DNA of 64,000 bases from Ampelocalamus luodianensis (lineage: Eukaryota; Streptophyta; Magnoliopsida; Poales; Poaceae): positions 42,745,715-42,809,714 of the forward strand of contig CM070635.1 in the NCBI GenBank assembly GCA_036346255.1. Reading direction: 5' to 3'. Shown here piece by piece: positions 24,901 through 36,647 of this stretch. The notes beneath the pieces were generated by a model. The model had not been told where the DNA came from, made no database searches, and was given only the letters and a program-made list of their open reading frames with translations. The position numbers and the translations under genes were made by a program. Each line of letters begins with the position of its first letter. The stretch's first letter is position 1.

Positions 24901-27900
24901 ATAATATTTCCAGGCAGCCAATCTTCAAGAAAAGGCCACCACTCAAGGTTATACGGACTCAGTCTTAAGCTTTGTCAGTTGGAAATTTATCTTATTATGG
25001 TCAGCAGGCTTGGACCATAACAAAACATATTTACATCACACTTCTAAGTTGCATAAACATGGCTTGCTTTGGTTAATACACAAAGTGTTCTAAATGCCAT
25101 TCGGTACAATCTATACACATATTTGCCTTGTGCGAGGAGCAGGATCCCTACAAATGACTGGTCCCAGAGAACTTTGTTGCAGAGGTACTCTTTAGTAACT
25201 AGAAGCCAAAATAAAGGGTGTCTCCATTTAAACAAATATAAAATAAATCCACCATGGCAGACAAAAATATTTGATAAAAATAGGATGGCTAAATATAATG
25301 TAATGTAACTAAAGCATTTACTGTCGTACATCTTGGATTAAGCTGAATACATCCTTGATAGCTAATGGGATTATTCCAGGACAATTTTGGTCACCCTGCA
25401 AAAGATTAGAGAAACAAATGAATAGGTATAAACATTGATCTTGCCTTCACAGATCACAAAGGAGCATATATTTGACAAAAGTATTCTGTATTCATGAAAA
25501 TGGATGTCACAATCGTAATTGTTATCACTTGCGGTAGCAGGTGTACAAAATATTTTTTAAAGTATGAATTACATTGGAAGGAATGTGCTAGGGTGAGGAT
25601 TAAGGACGGCTCAACAGGGAACCAGTAATCACCAACTACAGTCTTGCACAGCTTTCCCAGAAGAATATCTTGATAACATTCCAACATATTTTGGATATTT
25701 TCCCAGTAGGATATAAGAACTTACATGCATTGTGTGGGTCTTCCCACTACTTGTGACACCATAGGCAAAAACGGTCCCTACAAGATAGTACAAAGTTGTG
25801 TTCAGAAATGCAATTACTTTTATAAGCTAACAGTTCGCTATACAAGGTAAAACATAAATTCTGTAACAAATAAATGCCAGTACTGCAGTCACCCCAGAAA
25901 AGCACTGAACAAAATCATATGGATGATAGCAGTAAATAAAGTACAAAAAAATTGCTTGAAAAGGTAAAAATTGGATAGTTTGAAATGGACCATGTGCCTT
26001 CATGATGTCAGTAATATTACATATGGACATAGGGTGAATGTTGATCAATGAAAGTCCTCCCTAATGATATGATATAAGTAAATGGAAAATCATCATAAGA
26101 AATGTGATGATCAAAATTGTTAGAATAGGAATTCTTTTGTATTTCCTTATATGCATTTTCTATTTTCTTATATGTGTATGGCATATTCTCTTGTAATATC
26201 CTCTTGTACCCTCTATATATATTGTCCATCGGGTCTAATGAATACACATAATATTCATAACATGATATTAGAGTTAGGGCACTCTTATGGAGCAAGACGC
26301 GATGCACCACAACAGGCGCGTGAACGGTAACGAGGGTACTGTAGCGACAATCAAACGGTGATGGGTTACTGTAGTAAAACTTGAACAGTACCCCACCGGT
26401 ACATGCTGTTTCCGTACGTGGCTGATGAGTTTCCAAGCTCAAAGAATATTTGTTTAAGTAGATTATTTTGAGATTCCTTATCTATCTAGTTATTGCTAGG
26501 AATAAGATGTTATCTATTAGGAAGGTTGTTTTTAATAGTTGAAAAGATTAGATTAGATTGATAGGTTTCCTTGTAGATTATTTTTTAGGCGTTACGTCGG
26601 GTTATCCTTATAAAAAGGATAGCATGTATCCATTATCAATCAAGCAATGAGAAATCAAGAGTTCAACTAAACCTCAGAACCTCGCTACCTTGATAGAAAA
26701 GAGCCCTACCGGCGGTTAGATGAGGGGGAGTGCACTACCCTCGGTCCAACCAACGACCGAGGGTAGGGCACTCGCCCTCATCTAATCGCTGGTATGGCTC
26801 TTCAGACCGAAGGTAGGGCACTCGCCCTCATCTAACCGCCAGCAGGGCTCTTCCCTGTCGAGGTAGCGAGACTCTGAGGCTTAGTTGAACTCTTGATTTC
26901 TCATTGCTTGATTGATAATAGATACATGCTATCTCTTTTATAGAGACAGTCCGACTTGACGCCTAAGAAATAATCTATAAGAAAATCTATCAATCCAATC
27001 TAATCTTTCCAACTATTAAAAATAACCTTTCTAATAAATAAGATCATATTGCAAACAATAATTAGATAGATAAGGAATTCCAAAATAATTTACCTAACCA
27101 ACTATTCTTTATTCTAGGTAACAAATCAGCACGCATGGAAAACAACGCACTACAATACCGCAAAGCAACGATGCTCAGTTCTTTTCGCTTCAGCGTGAGT
27201 TGGAGACTCTTCCCCAGGAGGACTCCTCCGTCGACGACTTCTTCCGAACCCTGGCCAATCTCTGGCGCCAGCTGGACGAGCTGGCTTCTGGCTTCTCCGC
27301 TCTGTCAGGAGTATCATAAGGTGCAGAAGGCGGATCGTGACCACCTTCGCCTTTATGACTTTGTCTGCCTTTTCGACCAAAGTTTGAGCCTGCCAGGGCT
27401 CAACAGGGAGGCCCTTCCTCAATGGAAGGACAAACCAGCACGTCAGGACCTTCTCAGCGAGGTGACTCTATTCGGCAGTTCTGTCAGGCTCTACTTTAAC
27501 AGCTCTCCCACAACTGTTCTGCTAGTCTAACTCAGAAGTCTCCCCCCATGTACTTCTTGGGTTCTTGATTCTAGTGCCTCTTTCCACATGACACCGGACT
27601 CCATATCTCACTTCAGTAGGACCTCCTGTTTTTCATATCTCTATTCAGACAGCTGACGGTACTCCTCTGTCTGTCAACTGTCAGGGCAATCTTTTGTGCA
27701 CTAATTTTTCTGTTCCAGTTGTTTCCCATGTTCCCCAGCTTACCATGCAGCTTCTCTAGGTGGGTCAGCTTACCGATCTCAACTGTAGGGTTGGTGTTGA
27801 CTCTCACTCCTGTTTCATCTAGGACTGACAGACAGGGACGGTACTTGGGACTTAGGGTGCAAGTGGGACAAGTTGCGGCTAGCCCGCACTTGCCCGCACT

Positions 27901-30900
27901 AGCTGCCAAATGTTACGCGGATAGATGCAACAGCCCGCCAAGCATTACGCGGGTATATGCGATGGCCGCTAGCCCACAACTAAAGGGAGACAATAGCACA
28001 AAATCTCACTCCTACACATACATAATCTGACAATTCGTTGGCTCCTAACAACACAACAAACAGAATAACCATCGCAGCACCACCAAATGGGGGCATTCGA
28101 ACCACACTGCCGAATGGACGAGGCCGCCAGACAAGATTATCTAGAGCTCCCCAAGTTCTCACCTCCTCCATCACAGCCCCGATCAATAGGGGCGTCTGAG
28201 CCACGTCGTCGAAATGACAAGGCCGACGAACGAGTGATCTGGAGCTCCCCGAGCTCACCTTCTCCATGGCTGCACCTCTCTTACCTCCTCCATCACAGCG
28301 CCGATGAATTGGGGGAGTCTGAGCAAGGCTATCAAAGTATCAAACGAGCGATCTGGAGCTCCCCGAGCTCACCTTCTCCATGGCAGCGCCTCCCCTACCT
28401 CCTCCATCAACGTGGCCGCCGAACGAGCGATCTGGAGAACCTAAGCTCACCTCCATGGTAGTGTCTCCCTATCTACTATTTCCTTTCTGAGCAATGTGGG
28501 TATGTGGACATAGTGGCGTCTGCAAATAGCCACTTAATTTTTCAACTAGCCCACGGGTCTTCACTTAGTGTTTTTCGCAGGACGGGTGAAGTGGGCTTGC
28601 GGGCAACCCATGCCCACTTACACCCCTAGACTGGCCGGCGCCGTAGGAATCGTCAGGGTCTACATCCTTGACCGCCTTCACCTTCCGTCCACTTCAGTTG
28701 CTCCTATCACCTATATGTCTACCTCCACCGCCACTACTGCCACCACCTCTGGAGTTTTTGCGCAGTTGCATCATCATCTAGGTCACTTGTATGGATCTCA
28801 CCTTTCTTCATTAATTCGTCAGAGTGTTCTTGGACGTGTTACTATTGTAACGGTCATGTTTTGTCAAGGTTGTAAGCTGGGCAAGCAGCTACAACTTCCT
28901 TATCATTCTAGTGAGTTTTTGTCTTCTCGTTCTTTTGACTTAGTTCATTCAGATGTATGGAGACCTGCACCTATTATCTCTAAAGGCGGGCATAAATTTT
29001 ATGTGATCTTCATTGATGATTATTTTCGTTTTACATGGATTTTCCCTATATCTAATCGTTGTGAGTTTCTGGCGATCTATCTTAGCTTTGTAACGATGGT
29101 TCGTAATCATTTTGATTCTCCCATCCGTACTTTTCATTGTGATTCTGTTGGTGGTACTGTTTTGACGCTTTTAGACAATTTCTTTCTAAGTAGGGCACTC
29201 TTTACTAGCCTTCTTGTCCTGGTGCCTATGCTCAGAATGGAGTTGCTAAGCGTAAAATATCGTCATCTAATTGAGACTGCCCGTACTCTTCTCCTTGCCT
29301 CTCATGTCCCACCACAGTTCTGGGCTAAGGCTGATTCTACGGCTGCATATCTCATCAATGTGCAGCCTTCCACTGCTCTTAAGAGTGTCAGTCTTATAGA
29401 GCGTCTCTACTCTCGAGCCCCTAGTACACTCACATTCGTGTTTTTTGTTGTACTTGTTTTGTTCTGTTGCAGCCTCGCGAGCCACCAAACTATCGGCTCA
29501 GTCAGTTGAGTGTGTGTTTCTTGGTTATACTTCTGAACATAAGGGTTATCGCTGCTATGATCCTTCGGATCGACGGATCAGGATTTCATGAGACATTGTC
29601 TTTGACGAATCTCGACCTTCTATCGAGATTCGACTCCTTGTCCTATTTTCGCCGTTGAGACAATTTCATAGTTGTCTCTTTCTAACTCTTCACCTATTTC
29701 TCCACTATCACAGTATTCCGCTGGTCTGTCTCCAATTGTTCCTTCAGACCTCGCATCAGGTCTTGCCTCTGCGCAAAGACCGCCTCTTGTTCTGCACCAA
29801 GGATCAAAATCTCTAACGGAGGAAAAACGACAGGTGGCAAAATATGTAACCGTACTGTTACCAACGTGTCGGAAAAACCGAAAAAAAACCTATCAAAATT
29901 CAAAAACCGAAATTTGAATTTGCTTAAAAACCGACTGAAATTCAAAAACTGATATTTGAATTGGCTTAAAAACTGGCCGAAATTCGAAAACTGAAATTTG
30001 AATTTGCTAAACCGGAAAAAAATCGAACGGTTTTTTAAATCTCGGTCCCCACCAGTCGGTAACCGGTAACCACTGGTATTTTGAACCTTGCCTGCAGCAC
30101 CACCGTCTCGTTTATCTGGTATTCACTACTCTAGGCGTCCTCGTCCTTCACCAGTCTCATTACAGCTTCAGATGTACTCCGATGCGACCTAGGCTAATGA
30201 TCCTTCTGATCGTCGTTCTCTTTCTGTTTACTGTGTTTTTCTTAGCTCCTCCCTGATTGCCTAGAAGACAAAGAAGCAGACTGCAGTTTCCCGTTTGAGT
30301 GCAGAGGCTGAGTTGAAAGCTATAGCAGCAGTGACAGCAAAGGTTACTTGGTTGAGGTGGCTACTTGCATATTTTAGCGTGCCTGTGATGGGACCTACGA
30401 CTCTTTTGTCTGATAATACAAGTGCTATCAGTATTGCCTATGACACAGTGAAGCATGAGCTCACCAAGCACATTGGTATGGATGCTTCATACACTCGCTC
30501 ACAGGTACAAGAGGTTGTACTTACTTTACAATTTGTGCTCGCAGAGTTACAGATTGTTGACTTCTTCACGAAACCACAGACTAGAGTACAACATTTGTAT
30601 TTTCTCTCCAAACTCACGGTGGATCAAGTGTGTGTGATCCACCGTGAGTTTGAGAAGGGGCTGTTAGAATAGAAATTCATTTGTATTTCCTTATATGCCT
30701 TTTGTATTTCCTTATATGTGTATGGCATATTCCCTTGTAATATCCCTTTTGTACTCCCTATATATATTGTCCATTAAGTTTCATGAATACATACACAATA
30801 TTCATAACAAAAATAAGCTGAAGTATCATACCATTTATGCCTTCCATAGCACCTTTCACAACAGGTCGGGCAGCAACATCATAGACAGCCTCGGTGGCTG

Positions 30901-33353
30901 TCGAAGGCCCAAAAACTCTATCTGAAAAAGAAAAAGAACAAAGGGAGAGAAACTGATTAATTATAAAAAAGAAACCAAAATGATGTAATAGATAATTCAT
31001 CATAAACTGTCTGATCGATCTTAATATGAACATGAAAGGTGTGCCTTGAATTCAGTGAGATTTATTGACTGTGCTAATGAGAAGAAAGCGTTAGGACATG
31101 TTTAGTAACTGATATGGAAGAATCCGTGAAACTTATCAAAACAAAAAATCATTGCCATCAATATCACTATGAAATAACTTTCCCCTTTTTGAAGCATATG
31201 CATCCACTTCCCATTGATGATGATTGCACCTCAAGGCCTCAGGCTCATCCATCTCCCATTGTTCATGTTAGTGGAGAATTTCTGAGCCATACCAAAGACC
31301 ACATAAAACCTTGTGGGCTCTTACAAATTCTAATGCAGTTTACCAATGAACCACAATTCTTTGCAAACGGATGCATCTGTAGCACCTTCTGACTGAATTT
31401 TGAATGTATCTACAGCTCAGCAGGTGACCATACCTAAAGACTAACGTTGCAGAGCACAAAGCCCTGTGTAATTATGAACATAGGAACCACCTATGTCCAT
31501 ACTCCACACATCAATAGTGACAAACACTATCCATATATGTTGACATAAATCAGTGTCTAGACTTTTAACAAACTTCAGGGATCTGCGGTACCCAGTTCAG
31601 CACATCCCCACATCTCAGAGGAAATAGCATTCCTGCCTCTGAATAAGTTTAAGTAGGGTTTCATGCATGTACACTCCAGTGAGCAAAAGAAGAATCTGAT
31701 AAAGCCCATCTAAATCGTAGGACTCCTAAGCTATGTGCAAGTGTGCCGCCTTTGGTATGCATTTCAAAATGGCCAGTCATTAATGCATGGGCGTACGATT
31801 GTCTCCTATACGCTAGGATTGGCTCTTATCACTGCCTCATTTAATGTTGACATTGATCAGCAAATATACTCCAGACTATTCGCTGTACTCGACATTAGCT
31901 GAATAAGTGCACATCCAAGAAAGATAAGGTCAAAATGTCCATATACATATATGATGTATAATACATGAGTGAATGATACGCTGAGAGTTGAAACGTTTTT
32001 CGCAGGTATACCATGCAGTACCGACAACAATGACTCATGCACCACAAAGGCACAGATTGCTGCTATCTATGTTCCCAACTGGTCCAGCTATTTAACATGT
32101 GCCATTTCTTAAATTGTCCCTCAACGCCAGTTTTTTCCCTTTCTAACTAACTCCGCGATTATTTCTTTGGCCAAGCTATCAAACATCGATTGATCCTGGA
32201 AACAAACTGGGCCACATCAGTTGAACTAACACTGCCAATGTAAAGTATGACTCGTCATCTCGGGCAATCTGGATAACAGAAATTCATAACATACCTAAAA
32301 ATTGGCAATCGAGAACAAGCAGTCTTCTGCAAGCAGCATGAAAAGCTAACAAAGCAGTGTAAACCTCGTAAAGAATGACTAGCTATCAACTCCACAGTAA
32401 CTGCTGCCTCTGAATACCTATAAAAAATGCAAGCCAGGACCTACATTTTCAATTCATCATCAAGCCCCATCTAAGCTCTAATGCACTTGTTTTGGTACAC
32501 ACTCTTAGTCAACTCAGCACAAATATTAGCAGTTCGTCACTTATCCAGTTATCCTGTAGAATCTGTATCCGTGAACATGTAACATATTATACCAATGAAC
32601 AATGCAACAAGGATTGCATCCAACAGCCGAATTAAAACAATCATCAAATTGTCCGAATCCATTAATTTTTTTCTAAGCCCCGAAATCACACAAAGCTCTA
32701 AAGTATTATTCGAATACCTAATTCAACCAAATCAGCAATCCCACAACCTACATTGCAAAATTGACCGAATATGCAACTGAAGCGTAGCTACTTACCATAA
32801 GCATAAGCCGTCGCCGGGTTGTCCTGGCACCGCACAAGACGATCTCGATCAGCATACCACGAGATCTCGTCGCCGCGCTGGATCTCCCGCTCGCTGCAAC
32901 CACACCAAATCCAGCTCAAATCAGTCGAAACACTCGCAACCGTGCCCAGGCACAAGCCCCTAGCAACAACGCCCCGCAAACAGATCCGCGTAACCCCCTC
33001 CCAGATCCCCACCTGAGCGGCCGGAAGCGGATGGTGACGGAGATGCTGTCGCCGGATCGGGAGGTGTCCTCGATGACGAGCTCGTCCGCGCTGGGGAACG
33101 GCACCGGCGCGGGCGCCGGGGCCACGGCGGCGGAGCCACCCCTGCGACCGGGGGTGGTGGACCTCGAGCTGCCGCCGCCCCCGCCGCCGTAGAAATTGGA
33201 GGAAACGGAGGAGGGGGACGAGCGGGGGATGAGCCGGCCGGTGAAGTAGGAGCTGGAGGAGGACGAGGAGGTCGGCGGGCGGCGGTGCCCCGCGGAGAAC
33301 GGCGAGCTGCTCCGTCGCGACGAGGACGACGACGACGACGGCCGCGACGACAT
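15904..33353 (-). CDS. KIN7K: Kinesin-7 motor with C-terminal RING finger (KIN-7K-like)
   Basis: 24 coding exons join in frame to 1054 residues: 33353-33013, 32893-32796, 30921-30832, 25777-25725, 25395-25330, 24559-24506, 24016-23957, 23325-23247, 22593-22526, 22351-22295, 22212-22108, 21264-21160, 21024-20917, 20831-20700, 20499-20320, 20197-20033, 19414-19274, 18340-18221, 18131-18081, 17980-17933, 17824-17693, 17422-16724, 16207-16078, 15986-15904. A Ser-rich N-terminus (organelle-targeting-like) precedes the motor (about 100-430): P-loop GVTSSGKT 183-190, switch I SSRSH 294-298, switch II DLAGSE 326-331. Coiled coils fill about 430-990. A C3HC4 RING (C1008, C1011, C1023, H1025, C1029, C1032, C1039, C1042) ends it. 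The motor moves along microtubules; the RING suggests ubiquitin-ligase activity. This layout is that of the plant MKRP/KIN-7 group. Intron 3 (30831-25778) is about 5 kb and hosts a copia element. The symbol is from memory. Confidence 0.9.
21630..22057. repeat. Inverted-repeat (foldback) element in a kinesin intron
   Basis: Two copies of one sequence face each other. The left arm starts TGTTACAGAGAAAGGCGCGA at 21630 and the right arm, read on the minus strand, starts TGTTATGGAGAAAGGCGCGA at 22057. The shared body includes CTAGAATAAAGA, TTATCTATCTAATTATTGTTAG and AAAGATTAGATTGGAT. A short centre reads GGGCGAGTACCCTACCCTCG. It lies in the intron between coding exons 11 and 12. Starts in TG, and the longer relative at 26280-27165 with a TATA box, suggest paired copies of an LTR-like sequence with internal deletions. 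No clean target duplication was found. Confidence 0.7.
26118..26262 (+). repeat. 5' LTR of the intronic copia element
   Basis: Begins TGTTAGAATAGG and ends TTCATAACA. It matches the 3' LTR at 30662-30809 closely, including CTTATATG, TATGGCATATTC and CCTATATATATTGTCCAT words. Confidence 0.85.
26280..27165. repeat. Long inverted-repeat element nested in the copia element
   Basis: A longer relative of the foldback at 21630-22057. The left arm (about 26445-26720) and the right arm (about 26880-27124, reversed) share TTATCTATCTA, AAAGATTAGATT, TATAAAAAGGATAGCATGTA (reversed on the right as TACATGCTATCTCTTTTATA) and CAAGCAATGAGAAATCAAGA. The centre carries two tandem copies (about 26755 and 26810) of a ~58-bp unit with GGGTAGGGCACTCGCCCTCA. 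Each arm contains a TATA-like box, so each looks like a promoter-bearing LTR. It interrupts the copia leader/gag region. Confidence 0.75.
27853..28628. mobile_element. Non-autonomous hAT-like element nested in the copia element
   Basis: The left end reads TAGGGTGCAAGTGGG and the right end, reversed, reads TAGGGGTGTAAGTGGG; both are followed by GCCCGC-rich sequence. TAGGGGTG ends are typical of hAT-type elements. It splits the copia reading exactly within a '...ACGGTACTTGGGACT|GGCCGGC...' context, with GACT repeated at both junctions (27849-27852 and 28629-28632), a partial remnant of the expected 8-bp duplication. The interior has three diverged direct copies of an AGCTCCCCGAGCTCACC-type unit (28145-28450). 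No transposase is visible. Confidence 0.65.
28640..29509 (+). pseudogene. Copia integrase remnant
   Basis: The reading contains a GAG-pre-integrase style LHHHLGHLYGS, then 'CQGCKLGKQLQLPY', 'FDLVHSDVW' and 'GGHKFYVIFIDDYFRFTWIF', the start of the integrase core with its first Asp in HSDVW and further conserved sites. Downstream the reading is eroded (a GxxxGTVL stretch where a catalytic region is expected) and it ends in a frameshift. It is part of the copia element in kinesin intron 3 and is not a host gene. Confidence 0.8.
29840..30093. repeat. Small AT-rich insertion of possible MITE type in the copia element
   Basis: It interrupts the copia reading with repeated AAATTCAAAAACC(G/T)A and AAATTTGAATT(T/G)GC words. 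GTAACCG-type sequence occurs near both ends (GTAACCGTACTGTTACC on the left, CGGTAACCGGTAACCAC on the right). Boundaries and superfamily are uncertain. Confidence 0.4.
30289..30660 (+). pseudogene. Copia RNase H remnant
   Basis: The reading gives SRLSAEAELKAIAAVTAKVT, then WLRWLLAYF, LLSDNTSAISIA, and KHELTKHIGMDASYTR with VDFFTK near the end. This is the canonical end of copia polyproteins (catalytic acidic residues in SAEAEL and LLSDN, then the KHIDV/I-like box). It runs directly into the 3' LTR. It is open over 125 codons but disconnected from any reverse transcriptase. Confidence 0.85.
30662..30809 (+). repeat. 3' LTR of the intronic copia element
   Basis: Begins TGTTAGAATAGA directly after a purine-rich tract (GAGAAGGGGC) and ends TTCATAACA next to the AAAAT duplication. 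It lies only 23 bp upstream of kinesin coding exon 3 (30832-30921, minus strand), on the side of that exon's donor site. Confidence 0.85.
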
Positions 33354-34500
33354 CGCGGCTGGGCGGATCTCGCTGGAAGCTTCCTCCTCCCCGCAAGGCG
33401 ACGCCGGCCACGCGGCGGAGGGGGCAATGCACGGGGGGGGAGCGAGGGGAAGGGAAGGAAGGTATCGGAAGGTCAGAGGCTTCACATGGCCTGCTCCAAA
33501 AGAGGCGAGAGGCCACGGCGTTGCGAGTTTTTAAAGCGAGACGCCACGCGCAGCACAGCGCAGGAGGGAGGTGAAGTGTGGGGAGGAGGAGGAGGCTAGG
33601 CTAGTAGCCTAGTACTAGTAGTCTCGTACTGGAGGCGGCAGGAGGGGGACCACGGCGGCCACGTGGCGGGCGCAGTCACACTGACGTGCGGGGCTCGTAC
33701 GCTCTTGGGACCCACCGGTCAGTGTCGGCGGTGGGGCTGGGTAATTTGAAATGGATGGACGCGGAGACGGGCCCGTGTGGTGGGCGGGAATAACTGCGGC
33801 GTGTTTAGTTTTTTTTTGCGGCAATTGTTTTTTTATTTTCGGGGGAGGCAAAAGTGAAGTGGTGGGAGCAGGCTGCAGCGAGGCGAGGTGAAAAAACGGA
33901 AAAGCGGAGGGGGGAACAGGTCGTGGCGGTGTGGCACCGTGCGGCTTCCCTGCAGACGCAGGCGATCCGCCACTGCGGCACTAGCCGCTGCCGCTCCAGG
34001 GCGAGTTGGTGCGGTGGCACACCAGCTTTGCTTGGTTTATTGTACTTTTTTTAACCCGTTGGTCTGTTGTTTTCGATGCGATTTGAAATACAAATTTGAA
34101 TTTTGATAATGACCGCAGCTTAGAGGCTATAGTTTTTTCCGATGGGGACGAGGGAGAGCGGTGCCAGGAAATGCTTTTTAGGCGGAAGTGTATCATTTTA
34201 GATTAGCTGATGTAAAATGTGTGTTTGTTTTGATGACTTGTGTTTGGAGCTATGTAAGGAGAACACTGGTGCTGAGCAATGCATATTGGGAATAAGGGGG
34301 TATGGTTGGCATTACCTTGTGCGAGTTTCCAGGCATGCCTTCTGAGAGTCAAATTAGATTTTGGGGTGGTAGTCGCTAGGAAGAGGAGGACAAGCAGCGA
34401 GGGGTGGAGTCATGGCCAACTACAAAGCGACAAAAAATACGGTAAGAGAGAAGGCGCAGGTGGCCATGCCAGAAACCACAACCGTGGAGATGGAGAGGCT
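33354..34500. other. 5' flank of the kinesin gene
   Basis: Positions 33354-33600 are very GC-rich and contain the likely 5' leader of the minus-strand kinesin. The remainder (33600-34500) has no coding region I can support; open frames here have no family features. No convincing TATA box was seen, which is common for housekeeping-type GC-rich plant promoters. Confidence 0.5.
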
Positions 34501-34508
34501 GTTGTGGG

Positions 34509-34955
34509 TAGGAGTGGAAAAAAAAAACTCAAAACTCACGAGCCAGCTCGGCTCGTTAAGGACTCACTCAAACTCGGGTTATAAACGAGCCGAGCTGAGC
34601 TACCATTTCTGCTTATTATCTTAAAAAGCTAAATTGAGCTAGCTTACGAGCAACTCGTTAAGCTCATTTATATTAGAACCCAACCCAACAAGTCTAGTAG
34701 CCCAACTAGAATAGGCCCAGCCTAAGCATAACAGCTTAGTCTAGCAAGCCGCAACACTCTCCTATCCACATAGTATATTACCTCTACCCCGCGCCCTCTT
34801 CTTCTGCGTCTGGCCCAGCGCCCTCCCGCGGTTCTGAGCAAAACGAGCCAGCTCATGAGTTTATAACAAGTCAAGCTGAGCAGACATTTTTGCTCGTTTG
34901 CTTAACGAGCCGAGTTTGACCGAGCCGAGCCGAGTTAGCTCGTTATCTACCCCTA
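34509..34955. mobile_element. hAT-like MITE with imperfect 8-bp target duplication
   Basis: The ends read TAGGAGTGG on the left and, reversed, TAGGGGTAGATAACGAGC on the right. Both are followed by CTCGGCTCGTT-type subterminal repeats that occur many times in both orientations across the element. Flanking 8-mers GTTGTGGG (34501-34508) and GCGGTGGG (34956-34963) match at six of eight positions, as expected for an old hAT insertion. There is no coding capacity. Confidence 0.7.
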
Positions 34956-34963
34956 GCGGTGGG

Positions 34964-36644
34964 CAGGGGGGTCATTGGAACCATGAGTAAGATGAAGAGC
35001 AAAGTGGATGACGACTGACGAGTGACTAGAATTGCTCTAGAAGTGTTATTGCATTAGTTCCTATACAAATTTGTTTGTTTCACTCTTATCAAACACATGA
35101 AAAATTTGTACACCCTTGCAGGAGCATTGACATTGACTTATAAAAGTCATAATCATTCCTGTTGCGACACCTTGAGGTACAATTTCTATGTGTTGTGTCC
35201 ACAAGAAGAGCGTGACCGTGTGGTAGGTGACATATAAGAGAATGATCAGGTGCATCATATTTGCAACTGCAAAGTGCGATTATGGGCGTTTTAAAATTGA
35301 TCAATCAAGAAATCAACTGTATGGATTAACATATATTTAAAAAAAAACTATGCATTTTACAAAGGTAAAATTGATGTACTTTTTTTTTTTGCTAGGGCCT
35401 AGGGATGTACAAGAATTTCACAATAACACAATTTGAATATTAGTGATTTTTTTCCCACAGTGGCAGACAACAACGAACCATGCATGCAGCATGCTGGGGA
35501 TTCTCGATCACGGTACTGTCATCCAAAAAGCGCAACAATCCCATCAAATCATCTGTAACATTTTGAGTGGATTTCGGTGCAAGCATATGCATGTGGAAGG
35601 CGAAGGAATCAGCATTAGGACATGACAGAGAGCATGGTTGTTGGCAAGTCATCCTGATGCCAAAATTTGAGCTCTGTCTTTAGCCATAATGCTAGAAACC
35701 CTACATGGCCACACACACCCGATATGTGGGCAACACGCCATGCTGCCAACCAAATGTGGTTATGCCTCTATTGTCATCTCACCAAACAAAAAATTGTTTG
35801 TGTGCACAGTGGATTCACTGTGGTGAGTTCACCGAGTTGTTATCATGGAGACAGAGTGTGCATGCATTGGATCCTACTGGCTTCCCCCACATGGAAACTC
35901 TGTCTACTACAACATCTGTACAGGACAGTGTCCAGACACGAAGCTGAATTGTATGTCTTGATCTCATACTCCCACAGCTGTGAAAAATAGGTCCCAGGAT
36001 AATGGATTCCTGGTTCCTGAACTGATAGTAGTTGTACCAATCACTGGTTGCTCAAGCTCTGCAATCCTCCAAGAATGCTGCAGTTTTTATCTGATGGAGA
36101 GTCCCTCCCGTATTAGCCATCTCCATCACTGCCACTTAATTAAGTAACATCCAGTAGTACACTAATTTAACTTGTTAGGTAGCAACTAGCAACCACATAG
36201 GCAAAGGCAGTATTAAATTGAGCAGTAGACCAAGACAACTGCACAGCACCAATCATATGAGGCTTCCAAGCACACTGCCAACCAGGTCTACTAACATCCA
36301 ATCTCCAAACTTACCACCTAATTAACAATGAGTAAACTAATGACAAGTATATGTTCCAATTTTTTAACCTTGGAAGCATATTCAGTTTTTCTGCACCCAC
36401 TGCAAATCCCCTTCCACAGATGGAGGCATGTCTGTAGACTGTAGGGTAATATAGACCTGCAAGCCACATGTCATAGAATAAACAGAGAATCTGTGTCATC
36501 TTCTGCAAAACTTCAAACTTAAACAAAGGTAGATTGGGCTAATACCAATATCTTGGGCCATGGACTGTAGTAAAAGGATAATATTATCTCAGGAACATTA
36601 CTCCATGTCCATGTAGCAATAGGATTTTTGTTTTGTTTGGAACG
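34964..36644. other. Intergenic stretch without recognised features
   Basis: AT-rich sequence with only short, unremarkable open frames and no RNA gene or element ends that I can support. Confidence 0.5.
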
Positions 36645-36647
36645 TAA

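Larger units (their letters stand above)
26118..30809 (+). mobile_element. Degenerate Ty1/copia retrotransposon in kinesin intron 3
   Basis: Short LTRs (26118-26262 and 30662-30809, about 145-148 bp, TGTTAGAATAG... to ...TATTCATAACA) are flanked by a perfect 5-bp duplication AAAAT at 26113-26117 and 30810-30814. The sequence after the 5' LTR (TGATATTAGAGTTAG) resembles a decayed primer-binding site for initiator tRNA-Met. Coding relics in order are a gag-like piece (27170-27300), a protease-like WVLDSSASFHMT reading near 27560, an integrase region (28640-29500), and a copia RNase H domain (30280-30640). Reverse transcriptase is missing and frames are broken. It is inserted antisense to the kinesin gene, and other elements are nested inside. 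Confidence 0.85.

Noticed and set aside
27719..28030. A plus-strand frame crossing the hAT-like element boundary
   Set aside because: It joins eroded copia sequence to the inserted element and so cannot be a real protein.
32788..33516. A 242-codon minus-strand frame over the first kinesin exons
   Set aside because: It runs in another phase through exon 1 and then into intron 1 and exon 2. Only the spliced reading gives the conserved RFRPLSERE motif.
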